Shown here in pieces: positions 12,883 through 24,901 of a stretch of 64,000 bases of DNA; position 1 is the first letter of the stretch, and each line of letters begins with the position of its first letter. Below the pieces are notes generated by a model, which searched no databases, was not told where the DNA came from, and worked only from the letters and a program-made list of their open reading frames with translations. The DNA is taken from positions 1-64,000 of the forward strand of contig VXAA01001087.1 of the NCBI GenBank assembly GCA_013399115.1. Direction: 5' to 3'. Made by a program: the position numbers and the translations under genes. The stretch is from Anseranas semipalmata (lineage: Eukaryota; Chordata; Aves; Anseriformes; Anseranatidae).

Positions 12883-15800
12883 CTGTCAAGAGAGAACCAC
12901 ATTTCCTTAGAAACAAGATAATGAAATACAGCATCTAGGGAACATGACCTTGTGGAAAGAATTCCCATCTTTATATTAAGCAAAGGAGATCCTTAGAGAC
13001 AAGGCAATGTAGTCTACAGCTCCTTTGAAAAGATGAAGAAGAGTTCATGAAGCATTTGGACAATGGTCTCAGACTTATGGTCTGATTTTTGGGTGGTCCT
13101 CTGGAGAGCCGTGAGTTGGATTCTATGATCCTTATGGATCCCTTCCAACTCAGGATATTCTATGATTCTATGGCTTTTCAAGGGAATAAGAAATATCTGG
13201 GGTGATGAGGGAGGGAAAGAAAGGATGGCGAAAGAGAATGAATGACAGAGCTGAAACTCATCTCTATGAAAACAGCTCTTTCTCTGGAACATACTCTGAG
13301 ACAGAGACACTAGATCTGGCATCCTACTGACTGAAAGGAGAGGTGAAGAAAATGGGCTCTCCATCATATCATTCATACTGATACCTTCTGCTGCTGCTGC
13401 TGAAACCAATGAGATGACTGAACAGTTTTCCAATCCCTTTCATAGCCAGCCATCCTATCTACAGCTATTCACAGAACTTCTGTGATTTAAGTTGGCTGCC
13501 TCTCCACTTCCCATGCATCTTGCTTGTTCACTCTGTAATACTGGACAGCCCTTCACCTAAGGAATGCAGTGGGTTGATACATACTGCACTATATCTGCAA
13601 AGGCGGTGAGCAGTGGCTTGCAGTGGTACTCAATACCATGTTTGGCACACAGGGACTTCACCAAAGGGGCCACCTTCCAGTAATTGTGTCGAGGCATTGT
13701 AGGAAAAAGGCTGTGAAAGAAGAAAATGTTGACTTTAACGGCATCCATTGCCCCACAGAATTCCTACACCTCTTATGTGCCTAAGCTTAGGAGGCACACT
13801 CAACCTCCCTTTGTGCCTATAGCCATTAGTGCTCTGTACTAGCCCCTCTCACATCACTTCACTCAGTATCTGTACTAACCAGGAACCTGGTAATTCTCAA
13901 TTACTCCTGCACCATGCTACTCATATCTGAAGTGGTGTTGGTGCTCACCAGTGCTCCAAAAATTTTGAGCATCATATGGATTTCCCATTCCCTCCCCTAA
14001 AGAGCACAAAATTTACCCACATTTTCCTTTGTTCTTGTCTTAGCTGATAGAGAGACATGGACCTTGTAGGCTTTTTAGGTCTAGTGTAACTAGCACTCCC
14101 TGAAGTTTCCTCACATCCCCAACCCATGCTTCAACTCACTGGTGTTCGATTTGGAAGTTCAGATGTCCACTAAACCAGTCATTGAAGAAAGACTGATGAA
14201 CATTACAGGTTGCCTGGAGCTGAGAGGGAAGAAAAAAAAAATTAATAACATTTAAGTGTTGTTTCAGAAATGCCCCTTCTCTTACATGTGTCAGGTGCAA
14301 CAGTAAGTGGGCACAAGTTCCTTATCATCACATGCCTGAATACAGCAACTCCCAGAGCCATCTCTAGTTAACAAGAGATGGTCATGCTGTGGTATGAGAT
14401 TGTTAGGGACATAATTTAGGAAAACAGAACTGAATTCCCCAGTAAGATAAGCAACCGTGACTCACTGTGCAGGTCCCCTCACATATCTCACTTAAACTGT
14501 GTAATGCCCTCAGAGCTGAAATGAGACAGAACACAGAGAGAAAGATCCATCCTTCACACATTGGAAGATCGCCATCTGAAGACCACTGTAGCATCTCCAG
14601 TTCTTTTCCTTAAGGGATCTGTGTTCAGCATTTGAAGCCTCCATTCCACTTCTACACCTACTTTCTTTGCACATATCACTCACTTCACACAGTGAGGACA
14701 AGCTGCTTATGTTTTCTTCTCTCAGTTCTCATCACTGCTGTAATCAGCTTTCTTGGGCATTATGTACCCTAATCTACAACTTCTCTCATTTAAAGTCAGA
14801 GCTCTCTGGAAAGAAGGTCTTACCTGGGTAGAGAACCAGTCCACATTCTTATCATAATCAATATGCATTGGGATGTGATTCATTTGTGTAATCCAGACAA
14901 ACCAGTTACTCTCTATGAACCTGTGCATATAAAACACACACAAAACCATCACTTAATCTCACACCCATGCCATAACAACAAGTCAGTACAAAACACACTT
15001 GTACTCATTTAAGACAGTCACCACTTGATAAAGTGAACACCAGGAACCCCAAACATCTGATGAGCAGGTGAGGCCTATGCAGACCTTCTGCAGGCTCATG
15101 CCAAATAAACAACCTCTGTCTTGCTGAAAGGAAGAAGGGGACAGAAGAATAGAGAGCAGATGGGAAAGACCAGGAAATAACCAGGAGGAAGAAGAGTTCA
15201 CATGAAGGGAACCAAGTAGAGGAAATGAAGGCATTTTAAGATGAACGATACCTGACTAATAGATGAAGCCCCAGGATACCCTTCACACCCAGTAATGGCA
15301 GGTAGGTGAGAAAGAATCGGATGTAGAAGGTCAGCATCCAGGCCAGATCCTATAATGTAGGGAACAGATAAAACTTTATGAAGAGGAAGAATTATTGGCT
15401 TTGGAATTTACCATCCACTCTATATGATACTCCATTTAAAATCTCCTATAATATCTTCTATTGATAATATTTCCTCTCCAGTTCCATCACAATGTAATCC
15501 AACACACAGTCACCCCCCAGCCATTCCTGTGCTCTGGAATTATATTGGTCTTATGAGCCTAGCATGGGTCAAACACTAGAGAGGACATACTCTAAAGCAT
15601 TACATTTCCCTCTGGATCTAAAGAGAAAGAAAGTAGTGAGAGAAGCAAACAACTAGCCACTGAAAAGGAGGAAGAGCTCTGATTTACCTCCCTCTCATCC
15701 TTTTCTCTCTTATTTTCTTCATGTTCATTTTCTCCAGACTGTCCCTCCTCCCAGGCAAAAATAAACCAGCTGAGATGCCTCGTCTCTAACCCACCACATC

Positions 15801-18800
15801 TCAGAGAGGAGGCACCTTTTTCTGCACTTTTTCTAAAGTATCTAGGAACCATGCTATTCCTCAAGGTCCTAGATTTTTCCCTAATGAACTACTTTCGTAA
15901 CAACTCTGAAAGTCTACTACATATTCCCCTATTCCACTTCATGCTGAACTCTGAGGGATCAGTTTTAGGCTACCAAAGATGCCCAAGAGCATAAACAAAC
16001 AATGAAAGAGAGCTCGTTCATGGTAGAAAGATGGGACAAGACTTTTGCTACAGGGAGCAGCAGGCTCTTGCAAGGAATTTCGTGGTGAGAATATTCAGGT
16101 GAGATCACTTAACACTGAAATGAAGGACTAATAAAAAACGGGACCCTACAATTCGACCAATTCAAAAAGAAAGCTACTTGATTTTTAACACATCATTTTG
16201 CAAGATGGAGGTGCACTGAATCCTGCTCTAAATCCCCTGATTTGTGCTACTTTTCCCCTTTCCCTATATCCATAACTTTTTATTGTATTGTTCACATAAA
16301 ACAAAAGAGTGGCCAGAGTGACCACTTCTACCTTAAACTAGACGGTCATGCTACCTAAAGGACAAGTCCTGTATGAATATCAACTCTGCAAAAGAAGAAG
16401 TACTTTCCAGACACTCACACAGCCTGCATGGAGGCAGAACACAGAATCATAGAATGGCTTGGGTTGGAAGGTACCTTTAAAGTTCATCTAGTTCCAACCT
16501 CCCTGCCACAGGCAGAAACATATTGCACTAGGTCAGGCTGCCCAAAGCCCCATTCAACGTGACCTTGAACAATTCCAGGGAGGGGGCATCCACAACTTCT
16601 CTGGGCAATCTGCTCCAGTGTCTCACCACCCTCGGTAAAGAATTTCTTCCTGATGTTGAATCTAAACTGACCCTCTTTCAGTTTAAAACCATTACCGCTT
16701 GTCCTATCACTACATGCCCTAGTAAAGAGTCTCTCAGCCTTTCTTTGTAGGAGAGGTGTTCCAGCCCCCTGATCATTTTTGTGGGCCTTCTCTGCACCCC
16801 CTCTAACAGGTCCACACCTTTCTTGTGCTAGGGACCAAATAGATGGATGCAGCACTCCAGGTGAGGTCTCACAAGAGCAGAGCAGAGGGAGAGAATCACC
16901 TCCCACAACCTGCTGGCCACACTTCTTTTGATGTGGCCCAGGATGTAATTGGCTTTCTGGGCTGCAAGCGCACACTGACAGCTCATGTCCAATTTTTCAT
17001 CCACCACTACCCCCAAGACCTTCTCCGCAGGGCTGTTCTCAATCCATTCATCCCCTAGTCTGTACTGATGCTTGGGATTGTCCTGATCCAGGTGCAGGAC
17101 CTTGCTCTTGGCCTTGTTGAGCTCCATGAGGAGCATGTGTGGACCCCTGAGGGACACCATTCATCACTGATCTCCACCTGGACGTTGAGTCATTGACTGC
17201 AACTCTCTGGGTGTAGCCATCCAGCCAATTCCTTATCCACCAAATAGCCCACCCTTCAAATCCACATCTCTCCAATTTAGAGACAAGACTGTTGTGTGGG
17301 ACCACATCAAAGGCCATACAGAAAGTAGGTGACACCAGTTGCTTTTCCCTTGCCCACTGATGTAGTCACTCCATCATAGAAGGCCACTGGATTGGTCAGG
17401 CACAATTTGCTCTTGGTGAAGCCATGTTGGCTGTCTCAAATCACCTGCCTATCTTCCATATGCCTTAACATAGCTTCATGGAGGACCTGTTCCATGATCT
17501 TTCCAGGCACAGAGGTTTGGCTGACCAGTCTATAGTTCCCAGGGTCTTCCTTTCTACCCTCTTTAAAAATGAGTTTCCCTTTTTCCAGTCACTGGGGACT
17601 TCACCTGACTGCCATGACTTTTCAAATATGATGGAGAGTGGTTTGGCAACTACATCAGCCAGTTCCCTTTGGGAATACCTTTTGTTACCCAGCTGTGAGT
17701 CAATTTTTATAGAGGAGAAGGGCTGCATGGAAGGCAGCCTCTCTCCCCCCCAGCAAACATTATTTCCCTGATCATATACCCCTCCTCCTTGACACAGAGA
17801 TACACAGTTCAGAGTTCCTCCCAGTAATGCCTCATTTCCTACATTGAAATGTATCCATAAAACTAGGAAAAGTCACCACTGGCAAAGGGAAGCTGACTTA
17901 CCACCCACTGTTTCCTCTGTACCACAAAGTAGAATATGTACCACTGGAAGTAAAGAGGCACCAGAGCTGGGGGACCGACTATAATGAAGAAAGAGATTGC
18001 AGAGACATTAACCATGCCCTTTTATCACATTGAGATAAACTGGAAAATTAAGGGCTTGAGAAAATGCTGTCCATAGAACTGCAAAAAGGTAGGGTTACTC
18101 ACTGATGAAGAAGTACTTGTGCTGGTGGTTATAAGGCATGAATTTCTTCTTTTGTACACCAAGCTGTTAAAATAAGCAAATTACTCAGGCCATAAAGACA
18201 TCTAAAGACATTAATGTATACACTCCCATCTATTCTTTCAAAGAAATGCATGCTTAGATACCTCCTAACCTTTGAAAGAGGTGTCCTATCAAATCATACT
18301 AGCATCCACCATGCCATTGGCTTCATTTTTCCCTGGTACTTCAGTCTATGGCTGCTACGATAAAGTTTTCTGAAGAGAATCTCCTCACCTTACCTTAGAT
18401 GCACAATAGGCTGAGTAGACCTTTGCACCACAAACAGCAAAGTGCACTGGAAGCTCTTTCCCTACAGAGGGCACAGTTGCTTAACATTTACATCAAAAAC
18501 CACATGAGGCACTGAGTAAAGTTTGCTGCCAGTATAGAGCTCCATTAAAAAGAAAAACCTATGATACTATTAACAAAGACAGTGCGTAGAACTCTCACCT
18601 ACTTGCAATTAGTCTCCAAAGCAGAGAAATAAGCATCTAGACATTAAACTGTGTCCACAGAAACATGGGTGAACAGATTATCCTCCTCTAAGAGTGCTAA
18701 TTTTTCAGTGTTCACCGTATAAACATAACAGATCATATCACTGACTTCCAAGGAACTCCATTGTATCCCTGTACTTGTCCAAACCAATTCTGAACAGCAG

Positions 18801-21800
18801 CCCTCTTCTCAACATTTGTGGAGCTGCTACCATGAGCCACATGTTCCTGTCCCTTCTTTTGTGATGGTTCTAGTGATCATTTTGTTAATGATCCCAATTT
18901 AAATTAACCATGAAGACAGGAGGGTTAGGTTTTCATTTTGAAAGCATTTTTACAACTCTGTTGTCAAGTATATATGTCACTATGCTGGCTTTAAAATGTG
19001 CTTAACTTACAGTGTGTGAGAACTCATCTGAAGTTGCACACTTGCCTGAAGTTAAGTATTTATCCACATAATACAAAGCTAAGAACTAAAATGTGATGCA
19101 CATCATATTTTCAGATCCTTAATTTCAATGCAAATCAGAGAATTTAAAACAGGTGACAATATGCATTTAAGTAAGCTTTTTTTTTTAAAGGACCAGCAAA
19201 CGTTAAAACCATTCAACTGATTTCAGAGTTGCACTAGAAACAGAGTTGGACTCCAGGTGGGACCCAGTCTGACACCCACTCAGACCACTCAAATAGCTTC
19301 TTTAATCAGTAAGTGTAAAAGTTCCAAATAATCCTCGGTTGTGATGCAGTGTTTCATTTCCCAAAAAAACACAATTAGTCAAGCTGATCTTGTTAAAAAG
19401 AAAGACTTGCAACGTTATCTTCATACAATTGCAGGTCTCTCATTAGAGATATATGAGCCTATAATTATGACAAATATTTCATGTATTTTAAAACAGCAAA
19501 AATAACTTCATCTGAAATTTTAAGAATATAAAAATCTCAGAAGTATTACCAAGGAATACTAGGGACTAGTGGAAGGCAAAGTAGTACTATAAAAAAATAA
19601 CAGGTCAAATCTACAGTGTTAATTATATTACAAAAGCCATTTTCTGGATGTACTTCTCATTTTACAGAAGCATGTGTTTTTGTTTGTTTGTTTTTTAAAC
19701 CTTCAGAGTAAATTTGGAAAATTTCAACGCATAGCAAGATTGTACTAGGGCAAAAATACCATAGAAAACTGCTGCAGCATTAAGTATGTGGAAGCTACTG
19801 ATGCATCAGGATCTTATTTCTTGTTTTTCAAAGGCCACTAATGTCAAGATGCACTTTCTATAAATTCCTGAGATACTGAGACCAAACCAATGGGTCACTG
19901 GTCTCCCAGCTCTCTCTGCAGCTTTCCAAAGTTGCACACTGCAACCTCACAGACTTCACCAGGTCTCACCTCTACAGACAGTGTTTTTCCCAAAGCGAAA
20001 AATAAGGGGTGCATGTTAACATCAGGGTCCTTTCGGAAGCAGTTGGGTTTAGCATGGTGCTGGAAGTGGAGGTGATTCCACCAGCTGGCTGGTGCTCCCT
20101 GCAGGAAGGGATGAGAATACAGTGCCATTAGAAAGTTGCATCTTCTGCCCTTAGTCCTCCCTCCCAAGTATTTCCTTGCATTTCCTTCCATCTTATACTG
20201 AGATTGTTTTTGACTGTAGAGAATCCTAGGCTAGTCTTTGTCAGTCACTCTCAGCACTGGCTGCTCACCTTTAAATGGCCAATCACAAATTTGTGCACCC
20301 AGTGGTTCCATCTGGACTTGCTGAAGACTGAAAGATGTCCAAAATCATGCTGGAGCCAGCCAGCCTGTGCCTGGAAGGGNTCTCTTCTCTTCACTTACTG
20401 TTCCCACTCACCTCATGACATATAATTGGCTAGGGAGAGCACATTCTGCTATCACAGAGAAGCACTGCTATTACTAACACCCAATCCAAACAATTACCCA
20501 TTACTGTATACCAGTGCAGTCCAGACTCTGCCTGATAACTTTCACTCCCAGATAGCTGTTTTCATGAGGAAGGAAAAAATCATGAAAAGAAAGTAATGGA
20601 GCTAAGAAACAGCATTTCTTCTCTTACAAAATTGCACTGAAATTGGCAACAAAGTTTCCTTTAAGGAGCAGCTTGCTCCTGCCTCCTCTGAGTACTTGTA
20701 ATTCCGAGAGGATCAGCTGGCCACAGAAGGAATAGCTGGGGCTTTCAGAGCTGTTCTGCCCTCTTCTCTAATTCACTGTATGTTCCCATGGGAACTGAGC
20801 AGCTTGGCTCGTGCACAGTTCCTTAGAGTTCTGACACAAGGGACCTCAGAAGTGTAGCATGGCTTACATTGAATCAAGGCGGCTGGGAATAAGGAGGGCT
20901 TTGACAGACTACGGAAAGCAAAAAGCAGCGTGAAGCCCGCTCTACCAAAAAATCATGTCATGTTACTGTAACTTTGCCCTCTCAGTGGAACCCAGGGAGA
21001 AGCAGAATTTTGAGAAGTCCACAAAGATCAAGATTTCTCCTGTGCTTATGGCAATGTGAACTTCAGTCTCAAAGGACTGGCTTTTGATGTTTCTGGTGCC
21101 TTTTTTTTTTTTTGCCACTTTCAGTGCCTAGTTGCTTACCTGGACAGTACCTAGAAGCACTGCAGAGAAGAGGAAAGGCACTGTGGATGATCCAAAATAC
21201 CAGATGGTGAGCCAAGCTGCAACATCCAACACCAAGATGTGACAGAGATACAGGATGAAAAAGGTGCAGTTGGGTTTGAGAAGTCCCATCTTCTCAACAG
21301 TTGCTCGGAGTTCACGGAAATCTTCTACCAGCTTTTTCTGTAGGGAGACCCAACAGCGTGTATGTGCTCGTCTGAAAATGCCTCAGGAAATGACAATGGG
21401 TTAAAGCTGAGGGTCAGGCACTTATGAGGCACATCTTCAGTACATATATTATGAACTCTGAGTAGACAAGTACCTCTGTGACACTGAAGAATTTCTTTAG
21501 CTGACTGGATCTACCCTCTCAATTCCCACCCACAGGTGATTGATGCTACAATAGCAAAGGAAATCCTGTGCCAGTCTGATTTTCCTTTTCATGCCTGTGA
21601 TTCTGAGCACAGCTGTCTCTGTCACTCTATGTTGGGAAAGCTGCAAAAGAATGTGGCTAAAAGGCTCTAAAACCCCAGGCCACTAACAATGGCATTAAGT
21701 CAAGGGGAAGCTTCCAACTGACAATGACTCCACAAGACACTATCATTATTATTAGTGATAAAATATCACTATTTTATGCAAAGGGATTTCTGGCTGCCAG

Positions 21801-24515
21801 TAAGAGAAAGTAAGAGCATAATTTTGACCCAAATAACAAGTTTTTAAGATACTTACATTCTTGCTGGGCTCAGAGCTGGGTTGATCTGGTGCCAGTTCCC
21901 CAATCAAGAGTGGGCTCATGTACTTTCTCACCAATGTCTTGTCAGGATGAAATGCTATGAAAGGATCCTGAAATACAGACATAGGAATAGGATGAGAAAA
22001 ATAACACTTCAGATGGTAGCAAAAGAAAGATATTTCATGATATCCTGGATTTAGTAGAAAGCAACCCAACTAACGGAGCTGGCTGACCAGATATTTCTGC
22101 TACAAATCTTACTGCTTTCTTCACACCATAAGTGATCATTTGTAGCTGAATTCTCTGTATCAGTTTCTATCTGGATGTTGTGATGTACAGCTTACCAAGA
22201 AATGCGGGCTCACTCCCATCTAACTTCTGAAGCTTAGAATTTCATGTCCTGTTGAACCTCAAGATGTATCATGTCAACCACATACTCCCCTGTCTCTCTT
22301 TTGTCTTAAGCATCTATCTTATTTGTCCTCACACTCCATACTGTGAAATGAAAGTCAGACTAGGGAAAAGGGTAAAATGTTAGCAAAAAAACTCAATCAA
22401 TCAGCTAGCTGAACTGGGAAGAATGGGACAAGAGGGACAAAGACAGATGGTGGCAGCTCCTGGTGACCCACACCAGGCTCTCAGAAGCCCCACATTGCTC
22501 CAAACATGCTTTCTTGGCAATCTCCAATGCCCATCCTTCCACATCTTCCTAGAATACTCTTGTTTTTTTGATAGCTGCCTCCCGTTCCCCACCTGGTTCC
22601 CCTCCACGTTTCTGAAGAGTCCCCTAAATAACTTCCTTTTTATTCCTTACTGTTCAGAAGATCTCTGTTAGGGAAATCTGTTACTTTTGTCATTTAAATG
22701 TAATGTCAATCTCTATGGCACCCAGACAGGTGGAAANGGTGGAAAAAAAAAAAAAAAAAAAAAAAAACACTTGTGATTGCTATCACTGTAGTTAGACTCT
22801 ATTTGGATTACAAATTCCCTGAGCACACATGGCAGTTTGACATCTACGTTCTACATAAGCTTTCCCACTTACCTCCTCTCCTGGTATCCACCTTAGCATA
22901 TGCTTTACGATGTTCCTCAGCCTATGAATGCTTTTTCTTTTCTGAGACAGCATTTGCCCACAATGCACCAGTTTGTAAGCTTCCTGCACCATGCACTGTT
23001 CAACACTCTAATTACTAGCTCATCACTGCTTTTAAAATGAATGATCCCTTTAAAAGATCTCTAGTCAAGAAATGGGTTCAAAGGATGGCTGATGCAGCTA
23101 GCTCGGGGTCAGCTCTGTTGCATTTCAGACACAGTATCACATAAGCTCAGGCTTATTGTCAATAAAGGAGGGAAAGAAGAGAGGGGAATGTACATTTGCA
23201 TTTTCTCACTGGAAGAGAAAAAAAAAGCGTAAGGCATATCTGGGCAGACCTGAGGAGGATGGTACCACGCATTTAGACCAATCATTACAATCAATGGAGG
23301 CTGTAAGACCTTGCAGTGCAGTCTTAATGGGAGGCTGAGAAACGGCTGACTACCTTCTAGAAATCAGAGCACTGTAGTAGCACCCAGCAAACTAAACTCA
23401 CGAAGTATGAGCATATTCACACATTACCTTTGCCTTTACACTACCTGGATATTACGAAGTGCAGGAAAAAACTAGGTCTTAAGTTCCATCCTTTCTGGTC
23501 AGTGACTAGTGTTAAAAGGGACAAAAAGGAATTCAAACGTACTCCAACAAAACACTTTAGATGTAGCTTCACATCCCATACCTGCCCTTGGGTCCAGTTA
23601 CTTACATCTGGAGAAATTCATGCTTTGTGTGTGTGTGTAAGACATAAGCAGACAAACAAAGGAAACATACAGACAAAACTACCACACGCCCCACTTCCAA
23701 TTCTAACAATATTTACTCAACTTTGCAATAGTCACCAGCATTCAGACAAGAATGATTTCTCAGAAAGATTTAAATATGATTTTTCAAAAAGATTTTGCCC
23801 TAGCATAATCTCTTGGAAACACTGTGCTGGCATTTTAAAGTTAGAGGTTTACTCGCAAGCAATACTTGTGTCTGTGCACACACCAGTGTTACTGGGGTGA
23901 GCTCAGGTGTTCCTGTTCAGGTCTGGTCTGTAGCTGGACATGTATAAAACAAGAGCATTCTTACCTGCTGTGTGTGTTCAAAAGTGACTGGTTTTCCCTA
24001 CAGCCTGTTGCGGACACCACGTTTGCACACGTTTTAGTTATTCCTTCCAAAAGGTTACTTTGCAAAATCAGTCAGCCGCTACACGGACCCAGAAATAGCT
24101 TGCATTCAGCGTGTATCTTTGCATAAAGGAGCCAACGCGATCACAGCCGCGTATCTGACCGTTCATTAATCAGCACCTTGCTCGCCTGACTGCAACGTGC
24201 CCCCGCTCCACCGCCGATCCCCTGCCTGCACTGTGCTCCCCACCTGCGTGCGCCTCGTCAGGCCGCCGGGAGCGGCGCCTCCGTCCCTGCCCCGAGCGCC
24301 TCGCAAAGAAGGAGACGGCCCCCGGCCACCCCTCGCGGCGCGGAAGGGCGCCGAGCAACTCGCTACCGCCACCAGCCCAGCCGAGCCCGTAGGGAAGAAC
24401 TCCCCTTCGCCGCTCACCGTGGCGTCCTGCCCGGCGTAGTGGCTTATGACCCGGGATCCGCCCGGGTGCCGCCGGCAGAAGCGGCTGATGTCGTACACCT
24501 TCCTGTCGATCACCA
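12831..24515 (-). CDS. FADS1: FADS1, acyl-CoA (delta-5) fatty acid desaturase, 5' end missing
   Basis: Front-end desaturase of the ER membrane. In the known family it puts a delta-5 double bond into 20:3n-6 and 20:4n-3 CoA, giving arachidonate and EPA, using electrons from its own cytochrome b5 domain. Coding segments on the minus strand, 5' to 3': 24515-24418 (partial), 21967-21857, 21337-21140, 20370-20269, 20098-19970, 18163-18103, 17978-17902, 15349-15252, 14920-14824, 14219-14140, 13710-13585, 12882-12831. All introns are GT-AG and phases agree. Seen: HPGG heme motif, HDFGH, HFQHH and QIEHH boxes, and the C-terminus DAYLHK. The visible 408 residues plus about 36 missing would give 444, the human length. 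FADS1 rather than FADS2 because exon 5 is 129 nt with [10 protein letters not shown], exon 6 has LGVQKKK, and exon 7 has FQWYIFYFV. The start is lost at an assembly break (N at 24516). Divergent neighbour: FADS2. Confidence 0.95.
13030..13175 (+). mobile_element. CR1 3' end inside FADS1 intron 11
   Basis: Carries AAGCATTTGGACAATGGTCT, TTGGATTCTATGATCCTTAT and GGATATTCTATGATTCTATG, the CR1 3' terminal sequence, opposite in orientation to FADS1. Confidence 0.85.
13585..13710 (-). CDS. FADS1: FADS1 exon 11
   Basis: 126 nt. Completes the last His of QIEHH and encodes [34 protein letters not shown] and TAFADIV. Acceptor TTTCACAG, donor GTATGT. Both ends split codons, as in the human gene. Confidence 0.96.
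14140..14219 (-). CDS. FADS1: FADS1 exon 10, third histidine box (start)
   Basis: 80 nt encoding [20 protein letters not shown] and NFQIEH plus two bases of the last His. QIEHH is histidine box 3, with Gln replacing the first His as usual in front-end desaturases. Acceptor TCTCAG, donor GTGAGT. Confidence 0.96.
14824..14920 (-). CDS. FADS1: FADS1 exon 9
   Basis: 97 nt encoding [20 protein letters not shown] and then [12 protein letters not shown]. The block [12 protein letters not shown] is conserved in front-end desaturases. Acceptor TGCACAG, donor GTAAGA. Confidence 0.96.
15252..15349 (-). CDS. FADS1: FADS1 exon 8
   Basis: 98 nt encoding [20 protein letters not shown] and then [13 protein letters not shown] (last codon split). 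Fourth membrane region. Acceptor TTATAG, donor GTATCG, a weaker donor than the others. Confidence 0.95.
16441..17700 (-). mobile_element. CR1 LINE, 1.26 kb, 5'-truncated, in FADS1 intron 7
   Basis: Minus strand (same sense as FADS1). Upstream part: [20 protein letters not shown]; then [20 protein letters not shown] and MNGVPQGS of the reverse transcriptase. Then an abrupt jump to [20 protein letters not shown] and [20 protein letters not shown]; then [20 protein letters not shown]. The 3' end is the complement of ACAGAATCATAGAATGG. The segment after GVPQGS that should hold the catalytic aspartates (FADD) is deleted and the frame is broken, so the copy is inactive. Confidence 0.93.
17902..17978 (-). 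CDS. FADS1: FADS1 exon 7
   Basis: 77 nt, completing Ile and then [18 protein letters not shown] to QRKQWV. Hydrophobic third membrane region. The motif YFQWY is FADS1-like; FADS2 has a different sequence here. Donor GTAAGT. Confidence 0.95.
18103..18163 (-). CDS. FADS1: FADS1 exon 6
   Basis: 61 nt encoding [20 protein letters not shown] plus the first base of an Ile codon. The MPYNHQH block is characteristic of the FADS family. Acceptor TTAACAG, donor GTGAGT. Confidence 0.95.
18164..19969 (-). other. FADS1 intron 5
   Basis: 1.8 kb, AT-rich; no recognisable repeat or gene. Confidence 0.7.
19970..20098 (-). CDS. FADS1: FADS1 exon 5, second histidine box
   Basis: 129 nt, 43 codons, [15 protein letters not shown] onward: histidine box 2 is HFQHH. 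The block [16 protein letters not shown] is one residue longer than the FADS2 version and marks the gene as FADS1. Acceptor CTGCAG, donor GTGAGA. Confidence 0.96.
20269..20370 (-). CDS. FADS1: FADS1 exon 4, first histidine box
   Basis: 102 nt, 34 codons, beginning [14 protein letters not shown]: histidine box 1 is HDFGH. Ends FVIGHLK. Donor GTGAGC, acceptor CTTCCAG. A single N at 20380 lies within the acceptor region, 10 bases upstream of the exon, so the polypyrimidine tract there is not fully reliable. Confidence 0.95.
21140..21337 (-). CDS. FADS1: FADS1 exon 3, first membrane segments
   Basis: 198 nt, 66 codons, from [10 protein letters not shown] to AVLLGTVQ. It contains the hydrophobic stretches [18 protein letters not shown] and [10 protein letters not shown], the first transmembrane pair of the desaturase domain. 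Acceptor CCTACAG, donor GTAAGC. Length equals the family exon 3. Confidence 0.95.
21857..21967 (-). CDS. FADS1: FADS1 exon 2
   Basis: 111 nt, 37 codons, beginning [10 protein letters not shown] and ending with SEPSKN. AFH supplies the probable second heme-ligand histidine of the cytochrome b5 domain, 23 residues after the HPGG histidine. It also carries the linker [11 protein letters not shown]. Acceptor TTTCAG, donor GTAAGT. Confidence 0.95.
21968..24417 (-). other. FADS1 intron 1
   Basis: 2.45 kb. Contains the poly(A) run and N near 22.74 kb; the end next to exon 1 is CpG-rich. No other gene recognised. Confidence 0.8.
22743..22767 (+). repeat. Poly(A) run beside an ambiguous base
   Basis: 25 A residues in FADS1 intron 1. 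Just before it, GGTGGAAA is repeated on both sides of an N at 22737, so the tract was a sequencing or assembly problem. Confidence 0.9.
24418..24515 (-). CDS. FADS1: FADS1 exon 1 (3' part): cytochrome b5 domain
   Basis: Encodes [10 protein letters not shown] followed by [10 protein letters not shown] and SHYAGQDAT, the cytochrome b5 core with the first heme-ligand histidine (HPGG). The donor is ACG|GTGAGC. The exon is cut off upstream by a single N at 24516. Beyond it lies non-coding promoter-like sequence, and no splice acceptor is visible, so this is an assembly break and not an exon boundary. Confidence 0.93.
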
Positions 24516-24516
24516 N

Positions 24517-24793
24517 TTCACAGCGTCCTGTTGCAAACGGTTCCGCTAGCCCGTCTGTCATTGGCTCTCTCCGCCCCCACGCCCCGCCTCCCCCGCGCGC
24601 ATTGGGCCCAGCTCGCCTTGTGCCCGCCCCCTCGGGGGTCGCACGATGGCTGGGAGGGGCGGTGCTGCCGGCAGCCGCTCCGCAGCCGTTTCGTCCTCTT
24701 CAGCCGCTCCTGGGTTTCAACGCGCGGAGGCAAGGCCAGCGTAGCCGCGGGCGTGTGGTTTGGTTTTGGAAACCACGAAACAGGAGGCCCCCC
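24517..24793. repeat. Block duplicated at 25015-25115, probable misassembly
   Basis: The 56 bases at 24517-24572 recur at 25015-25070 with one mismatch. The 42 bases at 24752-24793 recur at 25074-25115. In the second copy the two parts are separated by a single N at 25071 instead of about 180 bases. Together with the N at 24516 and the 108-N gap, this looks like one locus assembled twice, and it interrupts FADS1 exon 1. Confidence 0.8.
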
Positions 24794-24901
24794 NNNNNNN
24801 NNNNNNNNNNNNNNNNNNNNNNNNNNNNNNNNNNNNNNNNNNNNNNNNNNNNNNNNNNNNNNNNNNNNNNNNNNNNNNNNNNNNNNNNNNNNNNNNNNNN
24901 N
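24794..24901. other. Assembly gap (108 N)
   Basis: Run of 108 unknown bases inside the GC-rich FADS1 promoter/exon 1 region. It probably hides the middle of FADS1 exon 1. The frames that read through it are artefacts. Confidence 0.99.

Noticed and set aside
13014..13433. 139-codon minus-strand frame in FADS1 intron 11
   Set aside because: It runs antisense through a CR1 tail and lies between exons 11 and 12, which splice in phase without it.
16559..17771. Plus-strand frames of 60-97 codons over 16.5-17.8 kb
   Set aside because: Antisense shadows of the minus-strand CR1 element.
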